From: Hypsibius dujardini
Taxonomy: Eukaryota > Tardigrada > Eutardigrada > Parachela > Hypsibiidae
NCBI GenBank assembly: GCA_001579985.1
Contig: LRSR01005717.1
Span: forward strand, 1-20,410
Length of the DNA stretch: 20,410 nucleotides
Reading direction: 5' to 3'
The notes beneath the pieces were generated by a model that saw only the letters and a list, made by a program, of their open reading frames with translations, did no database searches and had not been told where the DNA came from. Positions 1 to 10,002 of this stretch are shown here, piece after piece (position 1 is the first letter of the stretch; each line of letters starts with the position of its first letter). The position numbers and the translations under genes are program-made.

Positions 1-1477
1 ACTATTCATGGTGCAACAGGGTGGACGTCCGAAGATTCCCGAGCCGTTGAAGTACCCAAGTATCGACTCATCGAGCGAGACTCGTGATTTAAGGGAATTC
101 CTTGAGGAGTGCCTCTATAAAGACCCAGGGGGTCGTCCAGAAGCGTCCACCGCCTTGAGAGAATCGCCCTTCATCAACCAACATCTTAATTATCAACTCA
201 CTTCAGGTACAGTAAGAGTATATACAAAAGTCGCTTATTTTGCTGCTTTTATTTCGCTATTTCGCTACTTCTATACAGACTTCACATTTAGAGTACAGCG
301 AACATTTTGCCGCCTAATATTTCAGCTATGCAACTCAGACACATCTCATAATAAATTTGGCAGGTCAACCATACTTGGATGTTTTGATCGATTTGCCCGG
401 AGGTCTCATTGACGAACTATTGAAGGAAGACTCTATGGAGTACACAGATGCAAACATGGCGGCTCGTTTAATGATCGCAGAGAACGTACCCTTCCCGTGT
501 GAAGAGTATCAGACATATAAATTGACCTGCCCCAGCACCATACAGCCGGGTCAACCCTTTACCAGGGGTCAACAGGAGATTGTGACTAAGTACCTCACTC
601 CAGCTGCTTACGCTGTTCCCAGGATTAATCACGTCCCGATACAATCAACTCCTATGGAAGATATTTCATCCTTTTTTACAAGGACTTTGAGCAATTTGAC
701 CCGCAACGGATTAAGGACAACGATGGAAGGGAGCGTTCTCAACTTTAAAACCGGTGAGGATGAGATGGAAGTCGACCTCGCACAGGCTGCTCTGATTTCG
801 GTGGGTCTGCTGTTTGGGTCGAATCGGATGCTGAGTGAAAAAGTTACGCAGTACTTTAGCCGGCTCATTTGTACGCCACCTCAGCTGGCCGATTGGATGA
901 ACAACTTTTGCCACGCTAGCAAGGGGCATCCTCATTTTCGCGCTAGACTCAGGTCAACATGGGAAGATATTCAGGTCGGTGCCGTATCAATTGAAAGCCC
1001 AATTGTGTGCCTTCCAAACATAATCATCTTGACTTGATGTTAAAAAATCGATTGGCTTAAAAAGAAGCGGAATAATCTGCATGGATGGCATACTGAAAAT
1101 CCTAATCATAGGTCCATAACGATTTAACGGGTTGCCGTTCCATGTAGGAGCAACTAGATCGAGGCAGACCGGTGATTGCCCTCATGCAATATTCCAACTA
1201 TGTGCTGAACGAGCCGGCAGTCGCTGCCGGCAGATCAGCCGGACTTAATGTTCCGAAGACTGCGCCTTGGTTAACTTACCGCATCATCCGAGGGTACATG
1301 CATGGAAGGAACAACGGCCTCGAAACCGTCTTTTATGTGGATCACAGCGGATGTTACTTTGAAATGCCTTTCAGGAAGTTTTTGGGGGAATGGGATTGGA
1401 AAGCTACTGACGGGCTCATCGCCGACATATTAGACATTTCTGACTTTCATCCTCGTTCATTTATTGCTTCACTATGA
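1..1477 (+). CDS. Gene X, left copy (partial): kinase C-lobe end joined to an unrecognised C-terminal domain
   Basis: Three exons with agreeing phases: start of window to 206 (donor GTACAG, phase 1), 364-974 (acceptor TTGGCAG, donor GTCGGT, phase 0) and 1148-1477 (acceptor ATGTAG, stop TGA). The frame is open to the window edge, so the ATG at 8 is probably internal. The first about 60 residues look like subdomain XI of a STE/MAP3K-type serine/threonine kinase: GGRPKIPEPL, then DLREFLEECLYKDPGGRPEA, then a terminal SPFI. The catalytic motifs would lie upstream. The remaining about 313 residues are not recognised. Their end (GRPVIALMQY, TYRIIRGY, VFYVDHSG, MPFRKFLGEWDW) weakly recalls C39/papain-like folds, but I see no catalytic Cys or His in the expected places. 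Exon boundaries are well supported because the right-hand copy conserves the first donor and the last acceptor. The kinase call is likely for the first exon. Joining both parts in one protein is inference from splice phases. Confidence 0.62.
211..262. repeat. Short dispersed repeat, copy 1, in gene X intron
   Basis: About 52 bp beginning AGTAAGAGTATA and containing TCGCTTATTTTGC and TTTATTTCGCT. A copy of similar length lies at 5699-5750 with most positions matching by eye. The homologous intron of the right-hand gene X copy (from 11724) goes directly from GTACAGTGATC to AGACTTCACATT and lacks it, so it looks like an insertion or a lineage-specific retained block. Confidence 0.5.
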
Positions 1478-1860
1478 ACGGTTTTACCAGAACAGCACCC
1501 ACTGGCACCAGACCAGATAGCACTAGCGATGGAATGATAAACGAACAAGCGAACCCTAATAAACGTTTTTTAGTCCTTGTCCGACCAGAATTACTTCCAC
1601 ACATCGTGACACACTAAATCACCTCCTTCACACATAAAAAAAGTCTGAAGATGCATTTTTTTGTCAGCACCAGGATTTCATTCATGGGTGCGGAAGAATT
1701 TTGTGTGAGCCTTATACAGCACAAATACAAAAAATGTCTGCAGCGGATTTTTAATGTCCTAGATTAAATGTGCCATTTTTGTCCGTAAAAGTGTGAGTTC
1801 TGTCCGCGCCGAAATCGGGACACATTAAAACTCGTATTAGGAAATTGACTGATTAACTGA
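1478..1860. other. Intergenic, 3' flank of gene X
   Basis: No gene seen. It contains two loosely similar stretches (AAAAAAAGTCTGAAG near 1637 and AAAAAATGTCTGCAG near 1729), which may be a degenerate direct repeat. No convincing polyadenylation signal was identified. Confidence 0.4.
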
Positions 1861-2066
1861 GGGGCAGACAGAGACGCAGACAGACACAGGGACAGAGAGA
1901 CAGACGGACAAACAAACAGACAGACAGACAGACAGACAGATAGACGGACAGACAGACAGAGACACAGACAGACAGACAGACAAACAGACAAACAGACAGA
2001 CAGATAGACGGACAGACAGATAGACAGACAGACAGACAAACAGACAGACAAACAGACAGACAGACC
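1861..2066. repeat. CAGA/GACA microsatellite
   Basis: About 200 bp of interrupted (CAGA)n with CAAA, GGACAGA and ATAGACGGACAGA variants. Higher-order units built around ATAGACGGACAGACAGA recur near 1940 and 2003. The long Ser/Cys/Leu/Val-rich reading frames on the minus strand here are simply translations of this repeat. Confidence 0.95.
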
Positions 2067-2885
2067 CTGTTCGTAAGTCATGTCTATGTCTCATTTTTTC
2101 GTTATTATCTGATAGTATTACGGGAGGTGATCGGCCGATGCCTGAGGAAAAACAATGTGTGAGTCCAGCGACACTGTACACTACAGATCCATTTGAACCA
2201 GTAATTCGGAATTCATCATGAGTAGATTGTCACAGAAGCAGCATTTTATCCTCCGATTTATAACTATGCCGACACAGTACCGAGACCTCAATATATACAC
2301 TGTAAAGTACTGCATATAGTCCTATAGCTTGGACACATAAAATCAACTGAAATTAACTCAACTCATTTCCGCTTCAAGTGCTGTTTAAATAAACGTCATA
2401 AAGAGAGACTTCGGTTAATGGAATCAGGATTTTGGTCTTGTCTGCCTAGCAGACAAGCTGAGGCATTTCTGTAACTCGGGATATTACGTAATCAACAGAC
2501 ACTGCGACCAACGGTATCCCTTTTACGACTATTTATTTTAGTTCAGCAGTATACACGAATCAGTCTCCCCGTATCTCTCCAATATATATAAAGGGAATTA
2601 AAATTCACATACTTACTATTTGATGCTGTAACTCACTTCAAATTTGGTTCGAGACATTTCTTACAACTACGATTGACAAAGTGATATACGACCTCGCTTC
2701 GACTTAGGCCCTACAGGTCTTCCGAAAAAGATAGGTCATTTCCTATCGTATTTGGACTATCTAAAGTTGCGGGACTAATTTTCTATCTTTCACCAGCAAA
2801 ACGATTCACGTACGAGTCATAGTTTTAAAATAAAATTCAAATAGGTTGCGCTCTCAACTTTTACTTTTACGCAAAAGCCAAACTG
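2067..2885. other. Intergenic, no gene seen
   Basis: AT-rich, with no supported coding region on either strand. A TATA-like run ATATATATAAAGGG lies at 2581-2594 on the plus strand. It is about 560 bp before the 3148 reading frame and cannot be tied to it. Confidence 0.35.
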
Positions 2886-2918
2886 CCCCTCCCCCTCTCA
2901 GGTGCCCCCCCCCACCCC
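2886..2918. other. C-rich tract (possible G-quadruplex on minus strand)
   Basis: Four C runs (4, 5, 9 and 4 bases) within 33 bp, separated by short spacers, meet the loose G4/i-motif pattern. This is a composition observation only; no function is implied. Confidence 0.4.
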
Positions 2919-3147
2919 GCGAAAAGTAAGTTACGCATACGCACTTCCAGTGTGCGAATTCCAATTACACCACACAACCCCAACAACTATTAGATGTGCT
3001 GGATTATTTGCCTATGCGTTAGAAAGCAACACGGCAAAACTGTGCCACGGTCTACTACTTCTCTACTTGACAATGCCGCTTAATCTTAGAAAAATAAAGG
3101 TAAAAAAGAGCTGATGAGGATTGTAATGTCAGCATAATGAGGAGCCC

Positions 3148-3966
3148 TTGTCATTTTCATCGACGCAGAAAACACCCCACGCAAGAGGTTCGCCCGATGA
3201 GCCCTCACCGAGCAACCGCGAAAGAGTCAACGTCTTACCGGATAACGAATTGCTTACTGAAGTAGTTAATCTGAAAAATCGCATTAAGCGCCAGCGAGAC
3301 GCATTGACACCGGAAAGTCAAATGGGATTCATGCAGGCAGACTTGAAATATCTGAAAACGCACTCCTTGAAAGATCGTGAAGCTCGGGTGGGGTACTTGG
3401 AGCATTAAATGGACCTCCTCCTGCAATTCGAAGAGACAGACAAAACGACCCTTCTCCAACTGGAGCAACGCAGTATGACAGACATTGAAAAGGAACGCAA
3501 AGATAAAGAAATTGATGAGCCTCCAAATCTGCAATCACTTCAGAGCGCATTCAAAAAGTTTGCGGCCGCGGGAAGTATTGGATTCGATGCTTTGAACGAT
3601 TGGGTTTTCGATGAGATCCTCTTGGGCGCTGACTTGGAAGATCCAAAGAAGCTGCGTCGAGCGGCGTTGATAAAGATCAATTTCATTGCTACCATGTCGC
3701 TAGTGGGCATCATGATTGCTTGTCAACTCGCAATGTTAATCATATTTCTTCGCCACCGGTACAATCGCAAAAATCGTGTGGTACCGCAGCCACCGTGGTG
3801 TGGGATCTTTGATAAGACCCGCCTATGCTGGTCCAAGGACCACTGTTGCTGGACCGGCAGTGGGGTGCATTGCTTCGAAATTTGCTTGCTCGTCTTGGGA
3901 GCGAGTTGTCCGGTGGCATTGGTTGCACTTAATGCATTTCGTCTCTCAGCTAAGAAGACATTTTAA
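3148..3966 (+). pseudogene. Interrupted reading frame: coiled coil plus two hydrophobic segments
   Basis: One frame is open from about 3127 to the TAA at 3964-3966 except for a single in-frame TAA at 3406-3408, followed directly by ATG at 3409. The first part is charged and helical, likely coiled coil (LLTEVVNLKNRIKRQRDAL, then MGFMQADLKYLKTH). The part after the stop continues in the same style (LQLEQRSMTDIEKERKDKEI). It then has a strong hydrophobic segment at about residues 97-119 of the downstream frame (TMSLVGIMIACQLAMLIIFL), a basic stretch RHRYNRKNR, a Cys/Trp-rich stretch and a second hydrophobic segment (ICLLVLGASCPVALVAL). The family is not recognised. There is no ATG start for the first part. 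Either this is a gene with one nonsense mutation, or the downstream 185-residue frame is a gene of its own, or it is one exon of a larger gene. No intron or poly(A) tail is visible. Confidence 0.35.
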
Positions 3967-5129
3967 AAACTGCGACGAATAATGCATCGAAGCGTCAGCA
4001 TGCGAAATTAAAAGTAAGATTACATACAGTGTGAGGGAAGGACACTGGGATGGGCCACTTGACTTTTCGTATCCTGGAATATGTTACCGGCTGGCAGGGG
4101 GCACTCTGTCGCAAAATAATCGAAAAATAATAAGTCACTGCATAATTAGCGACCTCTATAGTCAGTTTTTTTCCAACCATCCGATTATTTCGTTTTTTAA
4201 ACATGTTCCCACAACTCTTCTTGATATCTGATACGCGTTCCATCGGGGTTATCCATTATTCTTTGTCGTTTAAGGCTTTGGTGATAGCCAAAACCTGTAT
4301 GGAAGTTGTGATTCCAGGGTGACCCATTCCAGCCATCCCTCATAGTGCATTATAACTTATCCCTGGAAGTAAGGTACGCCTGTTTCACAAAGACAACTAC
4401 ACCAATATACAGCCAAACAAACTTCTAAAAGGTTTAACAGCTTTCATTCAGTCATAAAATGTTAACAATTATGCATTGTGCATTGCACTAAGAACAATGT
4501 AGCAAAGCATAGTGTGGTCAATAGAGCTGCTGAGTCCGAGTATACTCAGCGGAACTTGTCCAAATATGAAAAAGTTTTGGGCATCATAAACGTCGGGTGG
4601 TGAGGCTGCTGTCGGTCATTATATTTGAAGGTACAAATTCCGCAATAAATATGTTTAATCTAAGCGTAGTTCGGCAGTAAAACCACACGCATTTATGCAT
4701 TAATCAAGGTTAGTTTTGATGGGGTTGATCGGTCCTCATGATCAGTAGTTCAAGTTCATGATCATGACCTTGGCTAGTCTATATTTAATGGCCAACTTCA
4801 TTACTTGTGGAATCGTTTCAACTTGATATAGATTGATATAGGAGTTTATCGTTACGTTGCGGTGGTCGTTAAATTAGGGACCATAGCGACTATACGAATC
4901 TGGAAATGGAAAAACAATCCTGCTCTTTATACATCATAGTTTATCTTTCTGGTGTCGCCATCGACTCAATCTATATCCTTTCTCAACGTGCTTTTCAAGT
5001 CCCACAATATACTCAAACATTCCAAATAGTTTTTCACATTATGCTCACGCTGATCTTATCTAGAAATTGTACGACCCTCCACCCAACCATTAAGTAACCA
5101 CAAAATGGAATCCGTAATGCCCTATCGTC
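3967..5129. other. Intergenic, no gene seen
   Basis: No coding region is supported. Small features only: a hairpin GCTGAGT...ACTCAGC near 4529-4551 and two TCATGATCA motifs near 4736-4764. This stretch and 1478-3966 are about 3.3 kb that have no counterpart in the right-hand duplicate, where gene X and SIAE stops are only about 300 bp apart. Confidence 0.35.
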
Positions 5130-6251
5130 TCAAGTCACCGCTACGGGTAAGATCCCGCCGGTAATGCAGTATCCGCACCATACACGAACAGGGCATGGCC
5201 CGCCAGGCGTACCGGATAAACTGCAGGCCAAATTGCCCGCAAACACAAATATCAAGGGCGAGATCAACCGGGTTAGAGGGTTCCATTCAGGGCACTCTTC
5301 GCAACGGGATTTCACGTCAGTACTAGAACTGCCCCCGATAACGCACCTATAATGAAAAGGGCACACAAAGCTTATCGAATCAACGGCAAATATGACAATC
5401 AAATGTGAATTCCCCGGACGTATACCATGCTTCAAAACCCACCTGAAATACCTTTTTTAAATTGGAACGTAAAATAATTGGCCCGTGGGCGAACATTATC
5501 GTTGCGTGTCGTTGTGTGACCTCTCGAGTACCTCACACTGGCAGGGCTTGGACCTTGAAACGGTGCGGATATATTGTAGGCGACGTTGAAGGCCCCAAGA
5601 AGAAACGTTCGGCAATTTCTTCTTTGTGACCTGGGTGATGCCTGTTTTGTGAAAGACAGAAATGAGAAACTGTAATTAGTAATTAAGCGCAGAGAATGAG
5701 TAAGAGTATTGAAAGCTCGCTTATTTTGCAGCGTTTATTTCGCTCTTTCAAACTCGCCCGTCTGCCTGGTTTTGCACGCCCTTGCATTGGAAATAGGATG
5801 ACACGCCTGATCGCTCACCTCTGGCTGGGTCTCCTTCGCTAATCTCAATTCACATGGACCACTCACAAGACAGATGCACACAATGGGCAAGTCACATAAC
5901 TGAGACAAGGAGCTCCCTGGCTGATTTTCTCGGTTATTTTTCCAAAACCAGGGAGATTATCGAGTTGGAAATAGAGACATTAACGCTGCAGCATAAGCGC
6001 AAACTTTGAATACAATTAGTAATAAATAATCAAAATTCATTGAATCCAGCCATAACAAAATTTTCCACCTCGCGCGCCTCCTTTTCGAGGTATTCGTTCA
6101 AGAGATATCTAATTCCCCGTGTACATGCTTGTTTTCCCTTCCATATTTTAAGCCAAATTCATCAAGTTATGAGCAGAAACAGCCAGAATTAGAAAACCTT
6201 ACTGACCAAGAGGAGCACCCGGATCAGGCAGGTCTATAGCGACGGCCATGA
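5130..6251 (-). pseudogene. Truncated, frameshifted copy of sialate O-acetylesterase 3' exons
   Basis: Homologous to the last three exons of the SIAE gene at 13598-16396. The pieces are 6203-6251 (end of the big exon: AVAIDLPDPGAPLGQ, donor GTAAGG kept), about 5448-5641 (HHPGHKEEIAER, acceptor AAAACAG kept) and 5130-5346 (the C-terminal exon, ECPEWNPL). Breaks visible by comparison: a 1-bp loss in the middle piece (about 5597) shifts the frame, an extra about 9 bp lies near 5505, and the last exon lacks 16 bp near 5270 and another 16 bp near 5185. The homology stops abruptly at about 6251, inside what is one long exon in the other copy, so the catalytic Ser block and everything upstream are missing. 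It cannot encode a working esterase. The surrounding introns still align with those of the right-hand copy, so this is a segmental copy, not a retrocopy. Confidence 0.85.
5699..5750. repeat. Short dispersed repeat, copy 2, in SIAE pseudogene intron
   Basis: Partner of the 211-262 repeat (AGTAAGAGTATT, CTCGCTTATTTTGC, TTTATTTCGCTCTTTC). The matching intron of the right-hand SIAE copy lacks this block. Intron sequence here diverges from the right-hand copy until about 6090-6190, where homology resumes. Confidence 0.5.
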
Positions 6252-6513
6252 CACCTGCGTCAGAGGTTACACACGTATTTATTAGATGGCGATCATTTTA
6301 AACCGCCTGCTTTTCTCACTAATCGTCAAACACCAAGACTGCAAAACAGGAATGACCTACGGCTAGACAGAAGCAGTCATGAGGAGAAGCCGAAGCAACA
6401 AGCATGCAACCAGAGAGACAGCGCAAATTCCGAACAAAAAAAGCAGGGAACGCCGAAAATTTCCACGACGAAAAACAAAAACTTTGCCAGTATGCCGCGG
6501 CGCTAGCTTGTTT

Positions 6514-6896
6514 TACTCTAGAGTCCCGACCCATCCGTGATACTTTTTTGGACCCCCCAGTAAATCAGACCCGGTGGGCCAAAACAACTGTTACGCTTCA
6601 ATCGATCAATCAAATTTGAACGGCGGAAGCGATCAAGGATCTTTTTCTTTCTTTTTCGGTGTAGTGATTACGACGGCCCATTTTTTTAAATGTTATAGAA
6701 AACGCAAAAAAAGGAGCACGAATGAATGATCAACCGCAGAAAGGAAGGATGAAAAGTATAACTGTAAACTGCTTACGCAATCAATCAATCGACACGTGCG
6801 GTCTTGTGGTGCGCACATCTTTGCAATCAATCAAAACGGTGGCTTTTTACTGTGTGATAACGTTAGGCACCACCGATGGGTCGGGACTCTACAGTA
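6514..6896. mobile_element. MITE 2: TA-flanked element with 22-bp terminal inverted repeats
   Basis: Left end TACTCTAGAGTCCCGACCCA (6514-6535) and right end (6875-6896) are reverse complements with one mismatch in 22. The outermost TA on both sides fits a TA target-site duplication as made by Tc1/mariner-type transposases. The interior (ACTTTTTTGGACCCCCCAGT near 6542, ATCAATCAAATTTG near 6604) matches the interior of the 17667-17950 element. It encodes no transposase, so it would be non-autonomous. Confidence 0.82.
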
Positions 6897-7886
6897 CTTT
6901 TCTTCATACCTTATTTGTGGTAACGACGCTGTAATTGTGGCAAAATTTATTGAGCTCTTTTCTTGAATTTCAAACCATATTCGGGATTCTAAATAAACTG
7001 AAAAATGTTGAAAAACGTTACCTCAGAATGAGAGTGTCCATACCGCCTTGCAGTCGTAAATAAGACGCAGCAAGATGTGGTGCGTTCAGGAGCTATACTA
7101 CTCCCGTCGCATTCGCACTTTGAGTAGGTCAATGGAGCACAAGTCAGAAGCGCGATACATGCACACATCATCCCAGCATTGGAGAGGCTTCAGAACCAGT
7201 AAGACACCTGGGGAATATTCAAACCGGCCAATTGCTCTGCTGACTCACCACCCAATAATTTGTTTGTTCCGCTGATCTCGGCGCTCAAATCAGCAATCGA
7301 TACTACTCGTCCGCGAACTCTAACTACAATGTAGTACTAATTTCCTTCGCAATGCTTGCTGAGTGGAATTTCGATGAGTACAGTTTCATACTCTGCACTA
7401 AAAACAAACAACCAGCTGCGTCTATCTGGGGAAATTGCTCGCTTCATAATTGATCCCGACACCGAAAGAGGCGCCGGGATTGGAATGGATGACGCGCGTC
7501 GTGAGTATGGGCTTTGCTCATCATAGTAATCGAACTTCAACAGAAAGTTCCCGATCAAATAAAAGCTTGAACTGGCAATCGATGAGGATACAAATAAAAT
7601 GCTCACACAGACAATTTGATTGTTCAAACAACACAGAATAAAGCCCCAGGGCGAAGGCGGCAATTGGACTGTACAAATACGGGAAGGAAGGGAAGAAATT
7701 AGGGAATGAAAAAATGATTTAGAACGATGCCTGCTAAGATAAAAAGTTTCGCCAAATCCCGAGTTCAAACGACAAGAACGAAATCGGTGAACCTGTGGGC
7801 AACGGGAAATGTTACCACAAAGATGTACATTTCTAAATGATATTAGAATTGAGCAAAACTGTTTTACGTATCTGACGGAGTAAATC
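6897..7886. other. 3' flank of calcineurin B
   Basis: No gene is supported. If calcineurin B has a short terminal exon carrying the usual last few residues, it would be here on the minus strand, but I could not find one. The open minus-strand stretch reaching down to 7337 is read-through of exon and intron sequence. Confidence 0.4.
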
Positions 7887-9532
7887 TTACTTTTGGACCC
7901 CTGAATTGCGGACGACGACGCAGAATTCCTCAAATGAAATTTTGCCGTCCCCATCTTTGTCTGCAGCCAAAAAATGGAGTGTAACTGAAGGTGTGAATAC
8001 CGTAGGAGACAAAGTAGTTGATAATATACATTACCTGCGTACATAATGGTCTTATCTACGATCTGCTGCAGCTGCAAATCTTTAAGGTTGTTGCCCACCT
8101 ATAATTTTGACATTTATGAGCTCACGCCCTGTCACTAAATCAGTCAACTGATCTAAACAAAGGAACTCAAAGATTAAGGGCACAACGACACTTTATTTTC
8201 CTCAACAATGTTTTGAGGATTGCCGATCTGTTTGACAAAGAATGCATCCCTATTGGCATCATTATGTAACATTTGTTATGGTGCGTCGAGTTTTAAAAAT
8301 TACGCTTTTTAATTTGCGAGTAAAACGTGACACGACGTTGCCAGATCTGATTTTCTATTTGGACGTTCTTTTAGAACTTTAGAAAACGACTGTCAACTGA
8401 TTCGCTTAATTTGTGATTTCTTCGGTAGCTCTTCAAAATTCTGCAAAATTCAGGGTTTTGGTCTTGGCGAAAAGAAAAGATAAAAGAACTCAGCGACCCA
8501 AGTTCATATCATTCCAAAACTAACAATTTTCATTTGTCTTTCACTATACTGCACTCTTTTAGCAAAGCACGATAAAACTGCAAAAACACACAATTTTCAA
8601 GACTAGGAGCTTGAAGCGCTATCGAGCACGAGAAAGTCCAAGGCGACGCCACATCAGCACAACTGTCCGTTCAAGTTCCTAAAATAATCTTTAGATGGCA
8701 ACGAAATCTGGTCACGTCACGTGACATATTTTTGGAAAAATAAAAATGGCAAAAGTTCGCAACCGCACTAAATTATCTTATGAGACGTTAATTTTGGATG
8801 CGAGCAAACCTCCTTTGCCAGAAGATCGGCGACCCGGAAAGAATGTTGGAAAAAAGCAAGCGCCTGGCTGCCCCTTTTAAGCGAGCAGTATTATGGAACC
8901 CAACCTACCATCATCTTCAGAACCTGAAAGAGCTCTGAGTTAGTAATAAAACCGTCGCCGTCGATGTCGTAGATGCTGAAAGCAAAGCGGAGTTTGGATT
9001 CCCGATTGCCTTTCACGCTGAATTGCGAGATGCCTACAATCGCCTTTGGTAATTGGGCAACAAATTGCAAAAGGATTTGCTGGTAATGTAGGTTAAGGTT
9101 TACCCTCAATAAACTCCTTGAAATCAACTCCACCGTCACGGTTCCTGTCGAAAGTGTCGATAACGCGCTGCACCAGAGGATTCTGCTGCAGCTCCGGTAA
9201 CGACATAAATTCGTCCACGCTCAACGATCCCGAATTGTCCATGCTGAAAAACAAAGGTTCAAATAATAAACTGACTGACGGATTGATCGAACAAATGGCT
9301 TAAATTTGAATTGGGTCAGTGAACCAATTAATTCAACGATCGGCTAATAAACCAACGGTATAACGTCGCGTATCATTTTGGCAGTGCTCTGTAAAATTGT
9401 GCATTCGACAACGGCACAGTCATTTCTCCGAAGGGCTTACTCCATCTTCTGAAAGCGCTTCCTTAGTCGATTAATTTCATCGGCGTTAAAGGTGCACTCC
9501 GCCTCCGCGTGGGTCGACACTTCATTTCCCAT
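7887..9532 (-). CDS. Calcineurin subunit B (Ca2+-binding regulatory subunit of protein phosphatase 2B)
   Basis: Five exons: 9532-9441, 9243-9104, 9033-8909, 8098-8035 and 7960-7887. All junctions are GT-AG with consistent phases (2, 1, 0, 1). The 164-residue product starts MGNEVS, with Gly2 placed for N-myristoylation as in the family. It carries four complete EF-hand loops: [36 protein letters not shown] and [12 protein letters not shown]. Family signatures [23 protein letters not shown] and [15 protein letters not shown] are intact. In the family this subunit binds the catalytic A subunit and makes phosphatase activity Ca2+-dependent in the cytoplasm. The end is odd: the frame stops at TAA right after NSGVQK, about six residues short of vertebrate CnB, and that same site reads AAAA|GTAAGA, a plausible donor. 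Either the protein is slightly short or a small last exon was missed. Introns are 197, 70, 810 and 74 bp. Confidence 0.96.
8716..8725. promoter_or_regulatory. Palindromic E-box GTCACGTGAC
   Basis: A perfect 10-bp palindrome containing CACGTG, preceded by another GTCAC, inside calcineurin B intron 3. It lies 20 bp before the ATG of the small plus-strand ORF. This is the core bound by bHLH-zip factors (Myc, USF and TFE families), but occupancy is unknown. Confidence 0.35.
8746..8880 (+). CDS. Possible nested small ORF (44 aa) in calcineurin B intron 3
   Basis: ATG in a good context (AAAAATGG) to TAA at 8878-8880, opposite in strand to calcineurin B and ending 27 bp from its exon 3 donor. The product is basic and low in hydrophobics (starts [15 protein letters not shown], contains [17 protein letters not shown], ends APGCPF). 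It looks more like a soluble nucleic-acid-binding or intrinsically disordered peptide than random translation, and has a palindromic E-box just upstream. I do not recognise the family. It may be a complete micropeptide, the first exon of a nested gene, or chance. Confidence 0.3.
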   Translation: MAKVRNRTKLSYETLILDASKPPLPEDRRPGKNVGKKQAPGCPF

Positions 9533-9675
9533 TGTGATGAGAAGAAAGAAAGAAAAGGTGTGTGGTGTTTTTCGGAAAAGAAGACGAAATAGTATGCCGA
9601 AACCGAGTGACGAGATCAACAGTGAAACTTTGTCGACACAAATCTGGCTGTAAAATCCTAAGTCAACACCCCCAA

Positions 9676-9762
9676 TAGGAACGAAATAGGAACGGAACGG
9701 AAGAGGAACAGAACGGAAGAGGAACAGAACGGAAGAGGAACAGAACGGAACGGTACGAAACT
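9676..9762. repeat. Purine-rich tandem repeat, 16-bp unit
   Basis: Units of AGAGGAACAGAACGGA repeat about three times, flanked by degenerate GGAACGGA copies. It sits 145-230 bp upstream of the calcineurin B start codon (on the minus strand it reads as C/T-rich), so it is within the likely 5' region of that gene. Confidence 0.85.
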
Positions 9763-9840
9763 GAACCGAACGGCAGGATCACGCGCCGAGCATAAAATCA
9801 ATTGGGAGCGCATAGTCTTGCATATATGTGTATACGCCCG

Positions 9841-9868
9841 CCGCGGATGATCTTTACATCGTCCGCGG
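9841..9868. promoter_or_regulatory. Imperfect palindrome/hairpin CCGCGGATGAT...ATCGTCCGCGG
   Basis: Two 11-bp arms with one mismatch separated by CTTTAC, about 310 bp upstream of the calcineurin B ATG. It is GC-rich in a more AT-rich neighbourhood. It could be a dimeric factor site or a structural hairpin. Confidence 0.4.
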
Positions 9869-10002
9869 TGCAAGCAAATCTTAACCGCATTCCATTTCGG
9901 TGGAGATGAGTACAGTATGAACCACCTACGCGGCCCTATTACTGCATCATAGCTCTAACCTCGCCATCCTTTGCCACTCCAGAACTTTGAGCGGTCAACA
10001 AA

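Noticed and set aside
1861-2066. Possible CRISPR-like array
   Set aside because: The units are contiguous short microsatellite repeats without unique spacers, in an animal genome.
1764-2181. Minus-strand reading frames rich in Ser, Val, Cys and Leu
   Set aside because: They are translations of the CAGA microsatellite, open in several frames because the repeat lacks stops.
5130-5435. Open minus-strand frame across the SIAE pseudogene end
   Set aside because: It is open only because two 16-bp deletions changed the frame. Most of its residues are not SIAE residues.
6404-6934. Plus-strand frames overlapping the first MITE
   Set aside because: They cross the terminal repeats and AATC-rich DNA and show no protein-like composition.
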